Assembly (NCBI GenBank): GCA_022495005.1 | Contig: JAGYXB010001352.1 | Coordinates: 310,001-374,000, forward strand | Length of the DNA stretch: 64,000 nucleotides | Source: Rhyacophila brunnea | Taxonomy: Eukaryota; Arthropoda; Insecta; Trichoptera; Rhyacophilidae | Direction of reading: 5' to 3' | Shown: piece by piece, positions 13,162 through 24,845 of the stretch | Layout: every line of letters begins with the position of its first letter | Position numbering within the stretch: the first letter of the stretch is position 1 | Translations under genes and position numbers: made by a program | Notes under the pieces: generated by a model | Seen by the model: only the letters and a program-made list of their open reading frames with translations | What the model was told of the DNA's origin: nothing | Database searches by the model: none

Positions 13162-13825
13162 ACATCATCGTATTTATTATATACACAAGACTGCTATCGG
13201 CAGCTATAGAGGGTAGTTTTTCATATCATGTTTGTATCGAAGTATTTTAATTGTAACAATAAGTTAGCCGAAACAGACAGACAGTCAAAATTGTCTATCT
13301 CGCTCTAAAATTTAGCACAGCCAAGAGAGCTACTGTTAAAACACAGCACTTCTTGTTACAAGCATCAGTTGTTTATTCTACCAAGGCTCAGAACCAAACT
13401 GCCACTGAATTGGAAGGGCGATAACTGTGTTCAACCAAATTTCTTCGCGTGTTGATATATTCCACTTGCGTGAGGGTGAGTTTAGGTGGACGCTATTTCA
13501 TAAATTCCTAAAATACCGTCTCCTTAGCAAACTCGGTGTTATTCTTTGAACTTATATAGATGTATAATTGTATTTTCACTGCTTTTGTATGTTCATATTA
13601 TGTTCTCTTTTTTATTACTTTTCTTCTTTATAATAATGTTTCATGTCATGTTGTGAACGTATTAAAGTTATAATTTGTAATGTCCACAATATGTTAAATA
13701 AATTGAAATTGAAACAATTACAATTGACTTATTGTAATTGTTACAATAAGTGCTAATACTTCGATACAAAACTACCCTCGATAGCTGCCGATAGCAATCT
13801 TGTGTATAGAATAGATGTGCATGTG
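13162..13825. mobile_element. Long-TIR MITE family A, copy 3, split by a later insertion
   Basis: The left part (13162 to about 13365) and the right part (about 13714-13825) are the two halves of the same MITE as at 40762-41066. Between them lies about 350 bp of unrelated sequence ending in TTGAAATTGAAAC, which looks like the 3' tail of a retroelement. Confidence 0.75.
13366..13713 (+). mobile_element. Retroelement-like insertion inside MITE copy 3
   Basis: About 350 bp interrupts the MITE. It has no ORF; its end ATTAAAG...TTAAATAAATTGAAATTGAAAC resembles the 3' UTR and simple-repeat tail of a LINE or SINE. Both boundaries are approximate, and the TSD is not clear. Confidence 0.45.
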
Positions 13826-14167
13826 TAGGTACAACATTAAACCTTACAAATGGTGAGTGAAGTAATATAAACTCCAGTAGGTAAAAATAAACAATGAAAC
13901 AAGAGAATGTGTCGTAGTAAAACTACATTTTTCTGAACAACTTTTCGCAATTTTTTTGCTCTCATTCGCTTTGAGTATATTTCACAACAGAGCAGTTCAC
14001 AGAATCCATCTTTCTTTACGTCTTAAAATATACTGCAAGCTATAAAGCAGCTCGAGGTTTTGTTCCTCCCTTTGCAAAGAAACTATTTGCAAATCTTTGC
14101 TGCATCTAACTTCTGTTTTACCTGTGGCGTTAGAACGAATTAAATGAAATATACTTGGCTGTACGGT

Positions 14168-14692
14168 TTCTTAATATTCTCTGCTCTTATTTCAGAACTT
14201 CTGTAATTGACATAGTTGAGGATGTAAACGCTGTATTGTAAAACTAATTCGACTGTATTTCATGTAATTTACAACATAATCAGTAGGAATGATTGTTATA
14301 ATACCTATGGTGAACGTTCCGATAGAAAGATCACGGCGAACTGTGTCATGGTGAAATGTTTTACGTACAATTTACATGTTGCCACAAAAGTCGGGTAGGT
14401 AAAGCCGATTCACATGGATTAATACAAAACGTTCATCATACTATAGCAATCATTCCTACTGGGTGTGTTGTAAAATACATGAAATTCAGTCGAATTAGTT
14501 TTACAATACAGCGTTTACATCCTCAACTATTTGTCAATAACAGAAGTTCTAAAATAAGAGCAGAGAATATTGGTTACATTTCAAATTCAAATATTTTTCT
14601 TTTTTACATACCGTGAACATTACAAATTACAAATTTAAGTCGTTCACATCATGACATTTCACCGTGGCACAGTTCGCCGTGATCTTTCTATC
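14168..14692. repeat. Two interleaved inverted repeats
   Basis: Arm A (about 14168-14301, TTCTTAATATTCTCTGCTCT onward) is inverted at 14436-14576. Arm B (about 14320-14360, GATAGAAAGATCACGGCGAA onward) is inverted at about 14653-14692. The order A-B-A'-B' is not a simple nested hairpin, so it probably records one foldback element inserted into another. Confidence 0.75.
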
Positions 14693-14699
14693 AGAAAGA

Positions 14700-16600
14700 G
14701 ATGACCGTGTACTATACGGTCTCCAATTTTATTAGATTCAATATGAACATTAATTCAATTTTCAGACCTGATTTTGGCAAAATTCATATATTCAAGAATG
14801 AAAACCTAACCTAACCTAAGAAATAATCCGGTATATCGGCTATTTTCAAAATTTGTTTGCTGCTGGCTTCCTGTAAAGCGTAAACCGACAAGAACCGTGT
14901 TTTATTTAGACACGAATTTTATGTCAGTACTATGCGACCCAGAGAGGTTGGACGGTCTTTGATATACGGCCACATATTTCCGATACAACATTTCACGGTG
15001 AAATGTGATACGGCGAACGTACAAGTTTCCGGACACGGACTTTTGTCATACGGCATTTGTATATCTGCGTAACATGTAAAACTATGTACCTAGTACCTAC
15101 CTACGTATATAATAATTATGACAATAGGAATAAATGGTCGGTAATATACGAGTACCTATGAAATAGTACAAAATATTCGTTAACAAGAATTTAAATTAAC
15201 CTGGTTTTGCTGTTTTACATTTTGAAAACAATTGTTTTTTTTTACCATTTCTGTTCCCAAGGAGGTTGTATTAATTAAATCCTCCATACGGTGGAGGTTG
15301 TATTAACAGATTTATGTTTTTACGAGAAATGGATGTTAGCCACATGGTCAAAATATTAGGTCCATACTCTGGTCCAGATGCGATAACCGCTCGGTCCACG
15401 TCGGGTATTTGTATTAGCTATTCTTAATTTGACGATTAATTAAACACTTAAAAGTTGGTCGAATTTACCGGTTGACCGAGTTCCCAACCCTAATACTCAC
15501 TACTACATATTCTTCAACACCGTTTGACAGATGTAGCAATCAAATTAAGCTAACGGTAGTTAAATCGCAATCTAATTTTGATTGCTTTGAACCAAATGAT
15601 TAAAAATCTTTAGCATTTTCTTCATTAAAACTAAACGTTCCTAGAATAATACGTACCTAGTTCCGTATGTCTAAATAGAGCTTTATTCTTATTTAGTTAC
15701 CTGAAAGTGAATGTTGCTTACAAAGAGCACTTGTGATTCGAAAGGAAAATTAATTAGTTTGTAAGTACTTCCAATACTCGTAAATCGTAGAAACTTATTG
15801 TAAAACAATCACTAGTATTTATCTTTACTGCAAGCAGAAGCTGGTTTCCCGGTGTTTATTTAGCAGCAAACTTTAATACCGCGGAATCCCTCTAATTCTC
15901 CACTTCCGGGGAAATCCCCCCGCGATCGAGCGCCGCTTCCGGTCGCGCTCATTTTGCGGATTTCCATTAACGTTGCAAATTGCAAAAGGCGCTCCTTACC
16001 GCTGGATTACAGCTTGCTAATCGCATTATTCTATGTCATTATGGATTTTGTCTATGTATGTTAATAACACGCCCATATTGTAATCTAGTTTAGCAGGGAG
16101 TACCACTTTAAATACAAATTTATGCCCAGGTATGCGCGTGAATATTTAGGTAAGTATTAAGAGTATATTTGGCAAGTATTAAAAATGTCAATGCAAGTTT
16201 TTAGAGTAAACGGTATGTAATTTTTTTTACCATGTCCGACCCTAATAAAGACCTTATAGGCCTCCCACAGAGTGGAAGTTTTGTATTAAGTAACATTTTT
16301 TTGTTTTTACGAGAAATGGATGTTAGCCATTTGCTCAACGTATTAGGCCCATACTCTGACTCATATATAAATTGAAAAACAATATGTGTGCTTGCCAGAC
16401 CCAGGATTTAAACCTGGGACTCATGGCGTTATAGGCATTTTTAGTGATAATTTACATTTTTTTTAAATCAATAAATACGTATCTAAAACCATTAAAACGA
16501 AAAATATTTTTTATTTAAAGTAATTCATTACTTTAAATAAAAAAGAAACGTGACAAAGTGTGAAAGGATCCCATCTTATTATTACGTAGTATTTTATGGT
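14700..16600. other. No gene seen; contains SINE-like pieces and a GC-rich patch
   Basis: Contains two related fragments around GAGAAATGGATGTTAGCCA (about 15325 and 16313) with a tRNA-like box in reverse near 16410, and a CpG-richer unique stretch at about 15880-16015. No coding signal. Confidence 0.5.
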
Positions 16601-16621
16601 CGTGTTTATTGTTAATATTTA

Positions 16622-17032
16622 GTTTATTCTTCTTCTTATTGTGCCATCCCCTAGCGGAGGTTGGCCACCATCAAGGTGATCTTAGATTTGTCGTCTGCTA
16701 CCCGGAACAGTTCAGTGGAGCTGTACTCGTACCAATCACGGAGGTTCTTAAGCCACGAAATGCGGCGCCGTCCTCTACTACGCTTACCATTCCCTTGAAT
16801 GACAAGTTGGGGATGCTGCACTTTTGTCCTCTCATAATGTAGCCGAGGTACTATAGTTTCCTGGTTTTGATACTACGTAGAACAATGAATGTCATTGACG
16901 TAGAACTTCTCGGTCCTTCCCCATTCGATTGAGAACTTCAACATTTTGTCGCCCGGTCAGTCAAAGGAATTTTGAGGATGCGTCTATACAGCCACATCTC
17001 GAAAGCTTCAAGTCTCCGTGACATGTACAGTA
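16622..17032 (-). mobile_element. RTE-type endonuclease-reverse transcriptase 3' fragment
   Basis: Read on the minus strand, it encodes in broken frames EAFEMWLYRRILKIPLTDR, then VEVLNRMGKDREVL and further blocks of the C-terminus of insect endonuclease-reverse transcriptases. It ends at a GAA-rich tail (TTCTTCTTCTT on the plus strand at about 16625). It is 5'-truncated, with frameshifts and a stop. Confidence 0.75.
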
Positions 17033-17132
17033 AAGATTTTTTACAAATTCGTAGTTGTAATGCTTTTTTTCGATTTTTATAAAAAAAAATTAAACTGTGA
17101 ACTGAGCTAAAACTTAAAATCCTTTTTACGTA

Positions 17133-18433
17133 CGAGGGTGGGTCAATAATTCCTTAGAAAAAAGCATTAAAACAGTTTTAATTTTTGTATTTTTTTTTTA
17201 TTTCTCAACATAATCTCCTTGGAGCTCAATACACTTAGTTAGACGTTTCTCAATTTTTTTTAAACCGTCAGAAAAATAAGTTTTCGGAAGGTCCTCAAAA
17301 TAAGCATTTGTCCGATCGATGACTTCTTCATTTGAAAAAAAACGTTGTCCACTTAGCCATTTTTTTAAGTTTGGGAAAAGGAAAAAGTCACTGGGGGCTA
17401 AATCTGGCGAATACGGTGGGTGGTCGACCAATTCGAACTTCAATCCTTCAATTTTAGCCATTGATCGTAAACATGTGTGAACACGGGCATTGTCCTGATG
17501 AAAGAGGATTTTTTTCCTGTTTAAATGAGGCCGTTTTTCTTCAATTTTGTTTTTTAGCTGGTCCAATAAAGATGCATAATAATCCCCTGTTATTGTTTTT
17601 CCTTTTTCCAAATAGTCAACGAAAATAATTTCACGTGCATCCCAAAATACAGTAGCCATAACCTTACCAGCTGATTTTACGGTTTTCGCCTTCTTTGGAC
17701 ATGGTTCGCTTTTCGCAATCCACTGATTTGACTGTTCTTTCGTCTCGGGAGTATAGTGGTGTATCCATGTTTCATCTACAGTCACAAAGCGACGAAAAAT
17801 TCATCCGGATTGCGTTGCATGAGCGACAACAGGGCTTTAGAGGCCACCACCCTATTGCGTTTATTGTCGACTGTGAGCAAACGCGGCACCCATCTTGCAG
17901 AAATTTTTTTCATGCCCAATTTGTCATGTAAAATAGAAATGACGCTACCTTTTGAGATCCCTGTAACCTCAATTATCTCACTCAACTTTAATCTTCGGTC
18001 ACTTAACACCATATCGTGGATTTTATTGATCATTTCTGGTGTAGTCACCTCTACAGGACGTCCTGAGCGTGGTTCATCCTTTGTTGATGTACGACCACGT
18101 TTAAATTCATTTAACCAGTTATAAATAGTTGCAAGTGAAGGAGCAGATATGCCGTGAACTAAATCCAACTCATTTTTATTTCCTTTGCTGTTAACCCTTT
18201 TATATTAAAATGTTTAATAACAGCTCTAAACTCAATTTTCTCCATTTCCATTTTTCCATTTTCCACAAGCAAATTTTTTTTTTAAATGTACGAGAAACAC
18301 ACAACAACCCGACCAATCTGATTGAAACTTCGCAGCATACTGAATCAGTAGTGCCGCTGCATGAAAACAAACCGCTTACAGTACTAGTCGCGCCACCTGT
18401 CGGCTTTTCTAAGGACTTATTGACCCACCCTCG
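17133..18433 (-). mobile_element. mariner transposon, full length, inactivated
   Basis: Terminal inverted repeats begin CGAGGGTGGGTCAATAA and extend through TCCTTAGAAAA with one mismatch. TA dinucleotides flank both ends (17131-17132 and 18434-18435). The 1301-bp length is normal for mariner. It carries a transposase gene on the minus strand broken by two frameshifts. Both ends and nearly all coding sequence survive, so inactivation is probably recent. Confidence 0.95.
17198..18251 (-). pseudogene. mariner transposase, two frameshifts
   Basis: About 350 codons from ATG at 18251 to the stop at 17198, close to the usual 345 for mariner. The N-terminal helix-turn-helix region precedes GRP (PRSGRP). 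The catalytic residues are all present: D in TVDETW, D in HQDNARVH, and D in YSPDLAPSD with 34 residues between the last two (DD34D, mariner). A one-base loss near 18170 breaks the N-terminal domain, and another at about 17788, just before the first catalytic Asp, separates the two domains. It encodes no working enzyme as it stands. Confidence 0.93.
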
Positions 18434-18649
18434 TATATCAAATCGAGCTTCAATTTCGTGACTATGCCGAAATTACAAAGATAGAAGTCTAGCTGTGAAT
18501 TTAAAAATATTTATTTATCTTTTTACAATTATTTACATGCGACCAAATTTTACTTCAACTGCTATCAAGAAACAAAGTTTTAATGGAGTTTGGCAATAAA
18601 CATCGAGAAAACTCTTGGGTGAATGTTGTGCGACAACTTCCATAAGTAA

Positions 18650-19794
18650 TCCAGTGTTGCCATCTTTTTGGGACCAAATTATAGTACGCGCTCTAAGAAA
18701 TTATAGTATTTTGGCAAAAATTATAGTACGCGTTGTCATATTATTATTATGTTTGAAATGTATAGGATTTTTGCTACTCACATAAAAATAGCGGAGAATT
18801 TGAGAAATCTCCGTGACTCCCTTTTATTAGGTACTTATTCCGACTAAAAACGCTTACTGACAAAATTTTATTTTAAACCAAAGTCATGGGTTTTTTTTAC
18901 GTTTTTCGAGCATTTTTTCTAGGTCCTCCAAATTTTCTATGGTGCTTTGCACTAATTAATAGGACGGAAATATCAAAATTTGAGTACTTTTTACGTTTTT
19001 TTTTCCGATTTGAATATCGGTTATAGTATTTTAGGCGTATTATACCTGTTATAACAAAGACGAAAGTCATGTTCAACTGGTTTGCGGGCCAAAAAGAGAT
19101 CCTCAGCAATGGCACTCAGCTCGAACAGGTGCAAAGCTACATCTATCTGGGACAAAAAGTGTCTATAGATGGATGTATATTTGATGAAATTGTTCGCAGA
19201 GTAAAGCTAGGCTGGAGTGCTTTTGGCCGCCTGAATTATGTCTTCAAAAGTGACCTTCCACTGTGCCTAAAGCGCAAAGTGTTCAACCAGTGTGTGCTTC
19301 CCGTGATCACATATGCGTGTGAAACATGGACCCTAAGTAAAAGAGATGTCTAGAAGTAGCACAACGTGGTATGGAGAGGTGCATGCTGGGCATAACGCGA
19401 AAGGACAAAAAGAGGAATGAGTGGATAAGGAAGCAGACAGGGTTTGCGATGTAATAGAGTATATTAAAAGCCTTAAACGGAGATGGGCTGGACACATAGC
19501 TCGAAGAAGAGACAATCGTTGGACAAATCTAGTCATCCAGGAAGTACAAAACGTCTGCAAGGTATACCTAGAGGCCGCTGGATCGATGAAATGATAAAGT
19601 TCTGCGGAAGTACGTGGCAACGCAATGCACAGGCCCGAGAGAAGTGGAAGCAGCTTGAAGAGGCCTTCATCCAGCAGTGGATAGATTCAGGCTGATGATG
19701 ATGATGATACCTGTTTTATATCGTACATAGTAGGCAGACGAAAATTATAATACAAATATCTACTATAATTATTATAGTACGGTTGGCAACACTG
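18650..19794. mobile_element. hAT-like element containing an RTE fragment
   Basis: Left end (TC)CAGTGTTGCCATC, right end its inverse GTTGGCAACACTG; both subterminal regions repeat ATTATAGTACG. The flanks ATAAGTAA (18642-18649) and ATAAGTAT (19795-19802) look like an 8-bp TSD with one mismatch. The RTE fragment at 19049-19711 lies inside it. Confidence 0.6.
19049..19711 (+). mobile_element. RTE-type retrotransposon 3' fragment
   Basis: Encodes KTKVMFNWFAGQKEI, QSYIYLGQKVS, CLKRKVFNQCVLPVITYACETWTL, and after frameshifts RRWAGHIARR, GIPRGRWIDEM and EEAFIQQWIDSG, the classic C-terminal blocks of insect endonuclease-reverse transcriptases. It ends in (GAT)n at about 19693-19710, a simple-repeat tail as in RTE elements. 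It is 5'-truncated after the polymerase domain and has at least two frame breaks. Confidence 0.88.
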
Positions 19795-19829
19795 ATAAGT
19801 ATATACATAGGTGGGTGTATGTATCATGT

Positions 19830-20010
19830 CACAGCTGATTACGGGCGCCACAAGAAAACGATGCGGGACTTTCCCGCCGCAGAGGCGCCAGAAACGATTT
19901 GCCGGGCCGTCGTCTGACCGGGATTACTGCCGAAGTTTACCACACCTGGTAACTCGATGCAACTTCGTGACTTGCGGATGCGGAAACTTTTGCGCGTCCA
20001 GGTTATTAGT
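19830..20010. other. CpG-rich unique patch
   Basis: Includes GGGCGCCACAAGAAAACGAT, CCCGCCGCAGAGGCGCC and GGGCCGTCGTCTGACCGGG in an AT-rich setting. It matches no repeat in the window and has no splice-consistent ORF. It could be a conserved regulatory element or unrecognised repeat. Confidence 0.35.
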
Positions 20011-20022
20011 ACTATTGGGGCT

Positions 20023-20718
20023 CAGTGGCGAAGGGTGGAGGTAGGCTGTTCCAGATCCGCCATAAATGGTGCATATTAAATATTGTCAGTCGTATGATTT
20101 GTTTTCATTGAAATAACACTACAATTTAAAGATGGTATTGATTAGTTTTTAAAAATCAATTAAACCCTGCCAAAACCAAACCATAATAGTTTTGTTATAT
20201 TATGGGCGATAGGACAAAATTTTGCACACTTTTTAATTCATACTTATTTGTTTTCGTTGGATTATTATTACACATATTGTTGATTCATTTCTTAAATTCA
20301 TTAAGCCCTGCCTAAACCAAACTATAGTAGATAAAACATTTTATTCTATCTATAAAATATTCAAAGTTATGTATGATTTAATTGCATAATCTTAGATGTT
20401 TTATAGATAGATAGATGAGTATTTTTTGACTAAATCTTATATGGATGGATTAGGCAGGGTGAAAGTGAAATTTAAAAACTAACAAAACAATATCTACACA
20501 TTGTAGTCTTACTTCAATAAAAACAGTTGTGTTTGATGTTTTTGACTATTATCTACTATGGCTTGGTTTCGCAGGGTTTAATTGAATTTGAAAAACTAAC
20601 TAATACCATTTGTAAATTGTTGTTTTATTTCAATGAAAACAAATTCGTATGACTGACAAAGTTTAGTGTGCACTATTTGTGGCGGATCTTAACAGCCCAC
20701 CTCCGCCCTTCGCCACTG
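20023..20718. mobile_element. hAT-type MITE family E, copy 1
   Basis: Starts CAGTGGCGAAGGGTGGAGGT and ends in the inverse (CCTCCGCCCTTCGCCACTG). The interior TTAAACCCTGCC and AGCTATCTATAAAATAT-type blocks are shared with the copy at 26200-26769. The TSD is too decayed to call. Confidence 0.85.
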
Positions 20719-20981
20719 CTATAGGGCTGTGGTCAACGGTGGGATTTAAAAGTTTCAACAGGCGGTTCGCACTCTCCTACCCTCCCCACAAATTACATAT
20801 TACTCACTTACGTGGTTATATTTTGAAAATATCGCGTGTGTATTGTGTTACGACTCACTTGATATTCAAAAGTTGTTATCGGCAATGAATATTGAATTTT
20901 CACAACAATAGCTATTCATAACTTTGTGTACAGTTAATAATATAGGTATATCAAGTACTAGTAAATACACCGTCTACTTAA

Positions 20982-21840
20982 GGGCGGACATGCTCAGCGT
21001 AGGTCAAAATGGAGCTTTTATTGTATTTTCAAAGCATGATCCTAGACATTCCTTAAACGTTGTAGATAATCTATTTATATAATTTTGAAGCATTATTATC
21101 CTTTATATTTATTTTAAACATTTGATGACTGCATAAAGTATTTTTTATTACATAAAATAGTATTCTTTTAAACCTCTCGCTCTAATGTTTTAGAATATAG
21201 TCATATTTCAGTACATAAATGTGCAGTGGTGTTAAGATTTTTTACGTTTATTAATTTTTAAACGCATTTATAAAACCATCAGTATAGTTTAGGTCGACAT
21301 TATTATAGTGAAATATTTACGATAAAAAATTATATTGATAATCTCTGTGATTTCTTTTATTTTGTTAACTGTCAATTCATGGTGGAACTGCATTGTATTG
21401 TTGTTTTTATTTAACAAAACGCAATTTTTTTGTAGTACTTTAAAAGTGGAATAAGTATTACAAAAAAAATGCGTTTTATTAAATAAAAATCTCTGTGATA
21501 CCAAATTTGACAAGAATTAGGCATTTTATTATTAAAAAAATGGGCAAGATTAACACATTTGAACATAATTCGAAAGATACTAATTATAAGCTATGTCTTT
21601 GATCATTCAAGTGTGATAAACATCCTAAGAATAATGATTGCTTTATAATAATTATTGACCTAAGAATAAGGTAGTGTTTTTTTTGAAATACGCTTTTTCT
21701 TTTGGCATTCCCCAGTGCTTAAGCTACGACATACATAAATTATATAAATAGATTATCTACAACGTTTAAGGAATGTGCAGGATTATGCTTTGAAAATGCA
21801 ATAAAAGCTCCATTTTGACCTACGCTGAGCATGTCCCCCC
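20982..21840. mobile_element. TTAA-flanked MITE family F, full copy, 859 bp
   Basis: Flanked by TTAA at 20978-20981 and 21841-21844. Inverted termini of about 100 bp begin GGACATGCTCAGCGTAGGTC on both sides and continue through CATTCCTTAAACGTTGTAGA. No transposase. The TTAA target suggests a piggyBac- or Kolobok-mobilised element. Confidence 0.9.
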
Positions 21841-21897
21841 TTAAAGCGTCGAAAGGCACTTTCTCTCGAATACATGAATGATGTAATCCGTTCGGTG

Positions 21898-22134
21898 CAG
21901 GGCTCGAAATGGAACGGAACGCACCGGAGCGCCGTTCCGGCTCGTGAAATTTGTAAAGTTATCGCTCCGTCTCGTGGAAAAAATATGTTGACACTCTGAG
22001 CTAGATAGGCCATTGAATATAAAATCTGACACACTTATTTTCATAAAATACACATACGATTCGATGACTATGTAAATATCTTCAGAAAATTTGTCGAGCG
22101 CTCCGGTTCGTAAACTTTTCCATTTCGAGCGCTG
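21898..22134. mobile_element. hAT-type MITE family D, copy 2, 237 bp
   Basis: Same sequence as copy 1 with termini CAGGGCTCGAAATGG and CCATTTCGAGCGCTG. The exact 8-bp TSD GTTCGGTG is at 21890-21897 and 22135-22142. Two independent TSDs fix the family as 8-bp-duplicating, hence hAT-like. Confidence 0.93.
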
Positions 22135-22269
22135 GTTCGGTGTTTTGTCATTGTTTCCACGAGATTATTCCACGGAGAAACACGTATATCTCCCACCTTA
22201 TCTGCTGACGCTGGTTTTCTTGCTGTGCGTGTTATATTTTTTCTTTTGGGTTTTTGTCACATTTTTCCA

Positions 22270-22535
22270 TGGTTCAGTGAAAACAAATAAGTATGACCGA
22301 AAAAGTTTAGTATGCACCATTTATGTCGGATCTCCACAGCTCACCTCTACTATTATGGTATGGTTTATACATGGTTTAGGGCAGGCAGAGTTTAATTTAA
22401 TTTTAAAGACCAACGAACACCATCTGCAATTTGTATTATTATGGTACATATATTGTACATATAAGTATGATTGACAAACAGTGTGCATTTTTTGTCGTAA
22501 TTCCACAGCCTACCTCCACCCTTCGCTACTGCATC
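22270..22535. mobile_element. hAT-type MITE family E, fragment
   Basis: Contains two right-end-like segments (AAGTTTAGTATGCACCATTT and CCTACCTCCACCCTTCGC) of family E. The left end is missing. Confidence 0.6.
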
Positions 22536-22689
22536 CAATCATATCACATTACTAAATCATTAGACATTGAGCCACTTACGTGAGTTGTGTAGCCGAGAGA
22601 ATCTCAATGTATGATAAATACGTAGGTATATTTTGCGATGCTAGTATAATTTATTAATTTTTTGACTGGTTTGTTCCGTTTCGAGGCCT

Positions 22690-22990
22690 CCTTTTAAATA
22701 TTCTGACGAATTGACTCCGTCATCTGCGCGAACCGGTTGAATGCCACCACTGGATGAGTTGCATTTTAAGATTACTGTCGAACAAGATCTTCTTGTCAAC
22801 GCGTTAAAACTGCCGCTCCAAATTGTAACCGCACTTCGAGTGCAACGACTTCCGGTTATCGACGAGTTGTCCACGTGTTAAAACTGTGAACTAACAAGCC
22901 GCTCCGATTTAGTTAATCGCACTTCGGCTACAGCGACTTCCGGTTATCGCCTAGCTAGATCTTCTTGTTGGACATTACCTACGTGTTGTT
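22690..22990. repeat. Imperfect tandem repeat with CGACTTCCGGTTATCG
   Basis: Two units of about 95 bp each carry AACTG..CCGCTCC, a CGCACTTCG block and ACTTCCGGTTATCG. The beginning of the window (about 30-60) has the same motif in reverse, so this is a dispersed family. Possibly part of an LTR or satellite; unassigned. Confidence 0.5.
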
Positions 22991-23252
22991 GCCGTCGTTA
23001 AAAAGTTACTCTCCTTGTCGATGTGTTTCAATCTCGGAAGCGATTGCTAATTGGATGCGGCAAACTTCTACGCATCCAGATTATTATCGGATAGTGCCCG
23101 TTAGGGGTGAGATGAAATTTAAGATTGCATGTTATGTTGATATTCCCTATGGTAGATAACATAGTTACTTCGCGTTACAGGGTTGAGGTAATTTTCCGAG
23201 AATCTTTTTCGAGGTGTTTTAATAACAGAGGGTTACTTTTTGCTGTGCTTAA

Positions 23253-23844
23253 GGGCCTTAATTTTTGAGTGCGTAAATGGCGTATTTCAAAAAAATACTA
23301 TTTTATTCTTGGGTCAATAATTATTATAAAACAATCATTATTCGTAGGATGTTTTATCACATTTGAATGGTCAAATACATAGCTTATAATCAATATCTTT
23401 AGAATTATCTTCAAATGTGTTAATCGTGCCCATTTTTTGAATAATAAAATGCCTAATTCTTGTCAAATTTGGGATCACAGAGATTATAAAATATATTTTT
23501 TTTATCGTAAATATTTCACTATATAATGTTAACAACAATTTTACCAATGGTTTTATAAATGCGTTTAAAAAATTAATAAATGTAAAAAATCTGAACACAA
23601 CTGCACATGGATATACTGAAATATGACTATATTCTAAAACATTAGAGCGAGAGGTTTAAAAGAATACTATTTTATGTAATAAAAATACTTTATGCAGTCA
23701 TGAAGTGTTTAAAATAAATATAAAGGATGATAAGGCTTCAGAATTATATAAATAGATTATCTACAACGTTTAAGGAATGTCCAGGATTATGCTCTGAAAA
23801 TACCATAAAACTCCATTTTGACCTACGTGGTGCACGTGGGCCGT
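23253..23844. mobile_element. TTAA-flanked MITE family F, inverted deleted copy
   Basis: In opposite orientation to the full copy 1.4 kb upstream. The stretch from about 23540 to 23830 is the reverse complement of 20995-21290 with scattered mismatches. TTAA flanks it (23249-23252 and 23845-23848), but the long left terminal repeat is lost. Confidence 0.8.
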
Positions 23845-24701
23845 TTAACAGAAACAAAAAAAAATAACGTTCAAGATATTATTCTGATGACTTTTAAAAA
23901 TATTTATACATAGATAATAATATCTAATAATATAATATAGCTCCGGCTGATTTATACAAATTATATGTAATTTCTTGATCTGATATATATTATATTATAG
24001 AATATTTCTGATCTCTGAAATGTCAGTACGTCTTGTACAGTACAGTACAGTCTTGTACTTGTATTTTTTTAAATTGATTAATGGTATATTTTCGTTGATC
24101 AACTCTTTAAATAAAATGTGAAAAGTAACACTCTGCACTTAAGATATTTGCGTCTCGGCACCACTCAATTAATAAACAATAAAGTAGAACGTAAAGACCG
24201 GTACTTGCGATATTTAAAACCGGTAATTCGGTAGCGATAAATACTGGAATCCCGATTTTGAAATACCGTTGTTGCATACCCTAATAACGATGTGTGGGAT
24301 CCTAGTTTCCTCCACCCTTTCTGCGTGTGCATTTTACAAAGTTGTCTCATATTCCCTCTTCATCTTCGTAAATTTATTGGACCTGTAATTTCTGAGGGTT
24401 TTGCCTGCTATACATGTCCTCGTTTCTAGGCTTCAGAACATGCATTTAGTTGTGACTCCATCTGCTCTCATCTCGAACCCATGGTCTTGGGCTCTTTTTA
24501 TATCAACATAATATTTTTCTGTCTATTCTCATATCTTTATTTTTTTTTACAAACACTGTCTTGTAAACGTGTTGAGATGTTTTATTAGCTGAGCAGACCC
24601 ATCCCGAGATATTTGAACTACATAACCTGCTCTATTGGCATATTATAATATAATTGTGTTATAGTTTGTTAAAATAATTGTCCAATTTTCCTTGTTTTCA
24701 G

Positions 24702-24845
24702 AACTGGGAAGTCCTAAACACGGCAGTCATCACCGGGCGTCAAGTCTCTCAGGCGATGAAGGTCCTGATTGTCTCTCAAGCTGGTCAGGTCGCTGACGTC
24801 ACGCTGCAGAGCTCCTGCCACTCCGAGGATGACAGTGTCCTTAAG
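24702..24845 (+). CDS. TMEM132: TMEM132 exon (first in window), residues 1-48
   Basis: The acceptor is TTTTCAG ending at 24701 and the donor is GTGCGG at 24846. The 144 bases are in phase 0 at both ends. The peptide starts NWEVLNTAVITGRQVS and ends EDDSVLK, matching the TMEM132 strand-rich extracellular segment that precedes the KGWRVP region. As the exon opens in phase 0 behind a good acceptor, it is internal, not the first coding exon. Confidence 0.88.

Noticed and set aside
22091..22474. 127-codon open frame
   Set aside because: Runs from a hAT MITE into a family E fragment, so it is transposon sequence without a gene.
24020..24062. GTACAGTACAGTACAG repeat considered as a CRISPR-like or regulatory array
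   Set aside because: A short simple repeat with no spacers; CRISPR is not expected in an animal genome.
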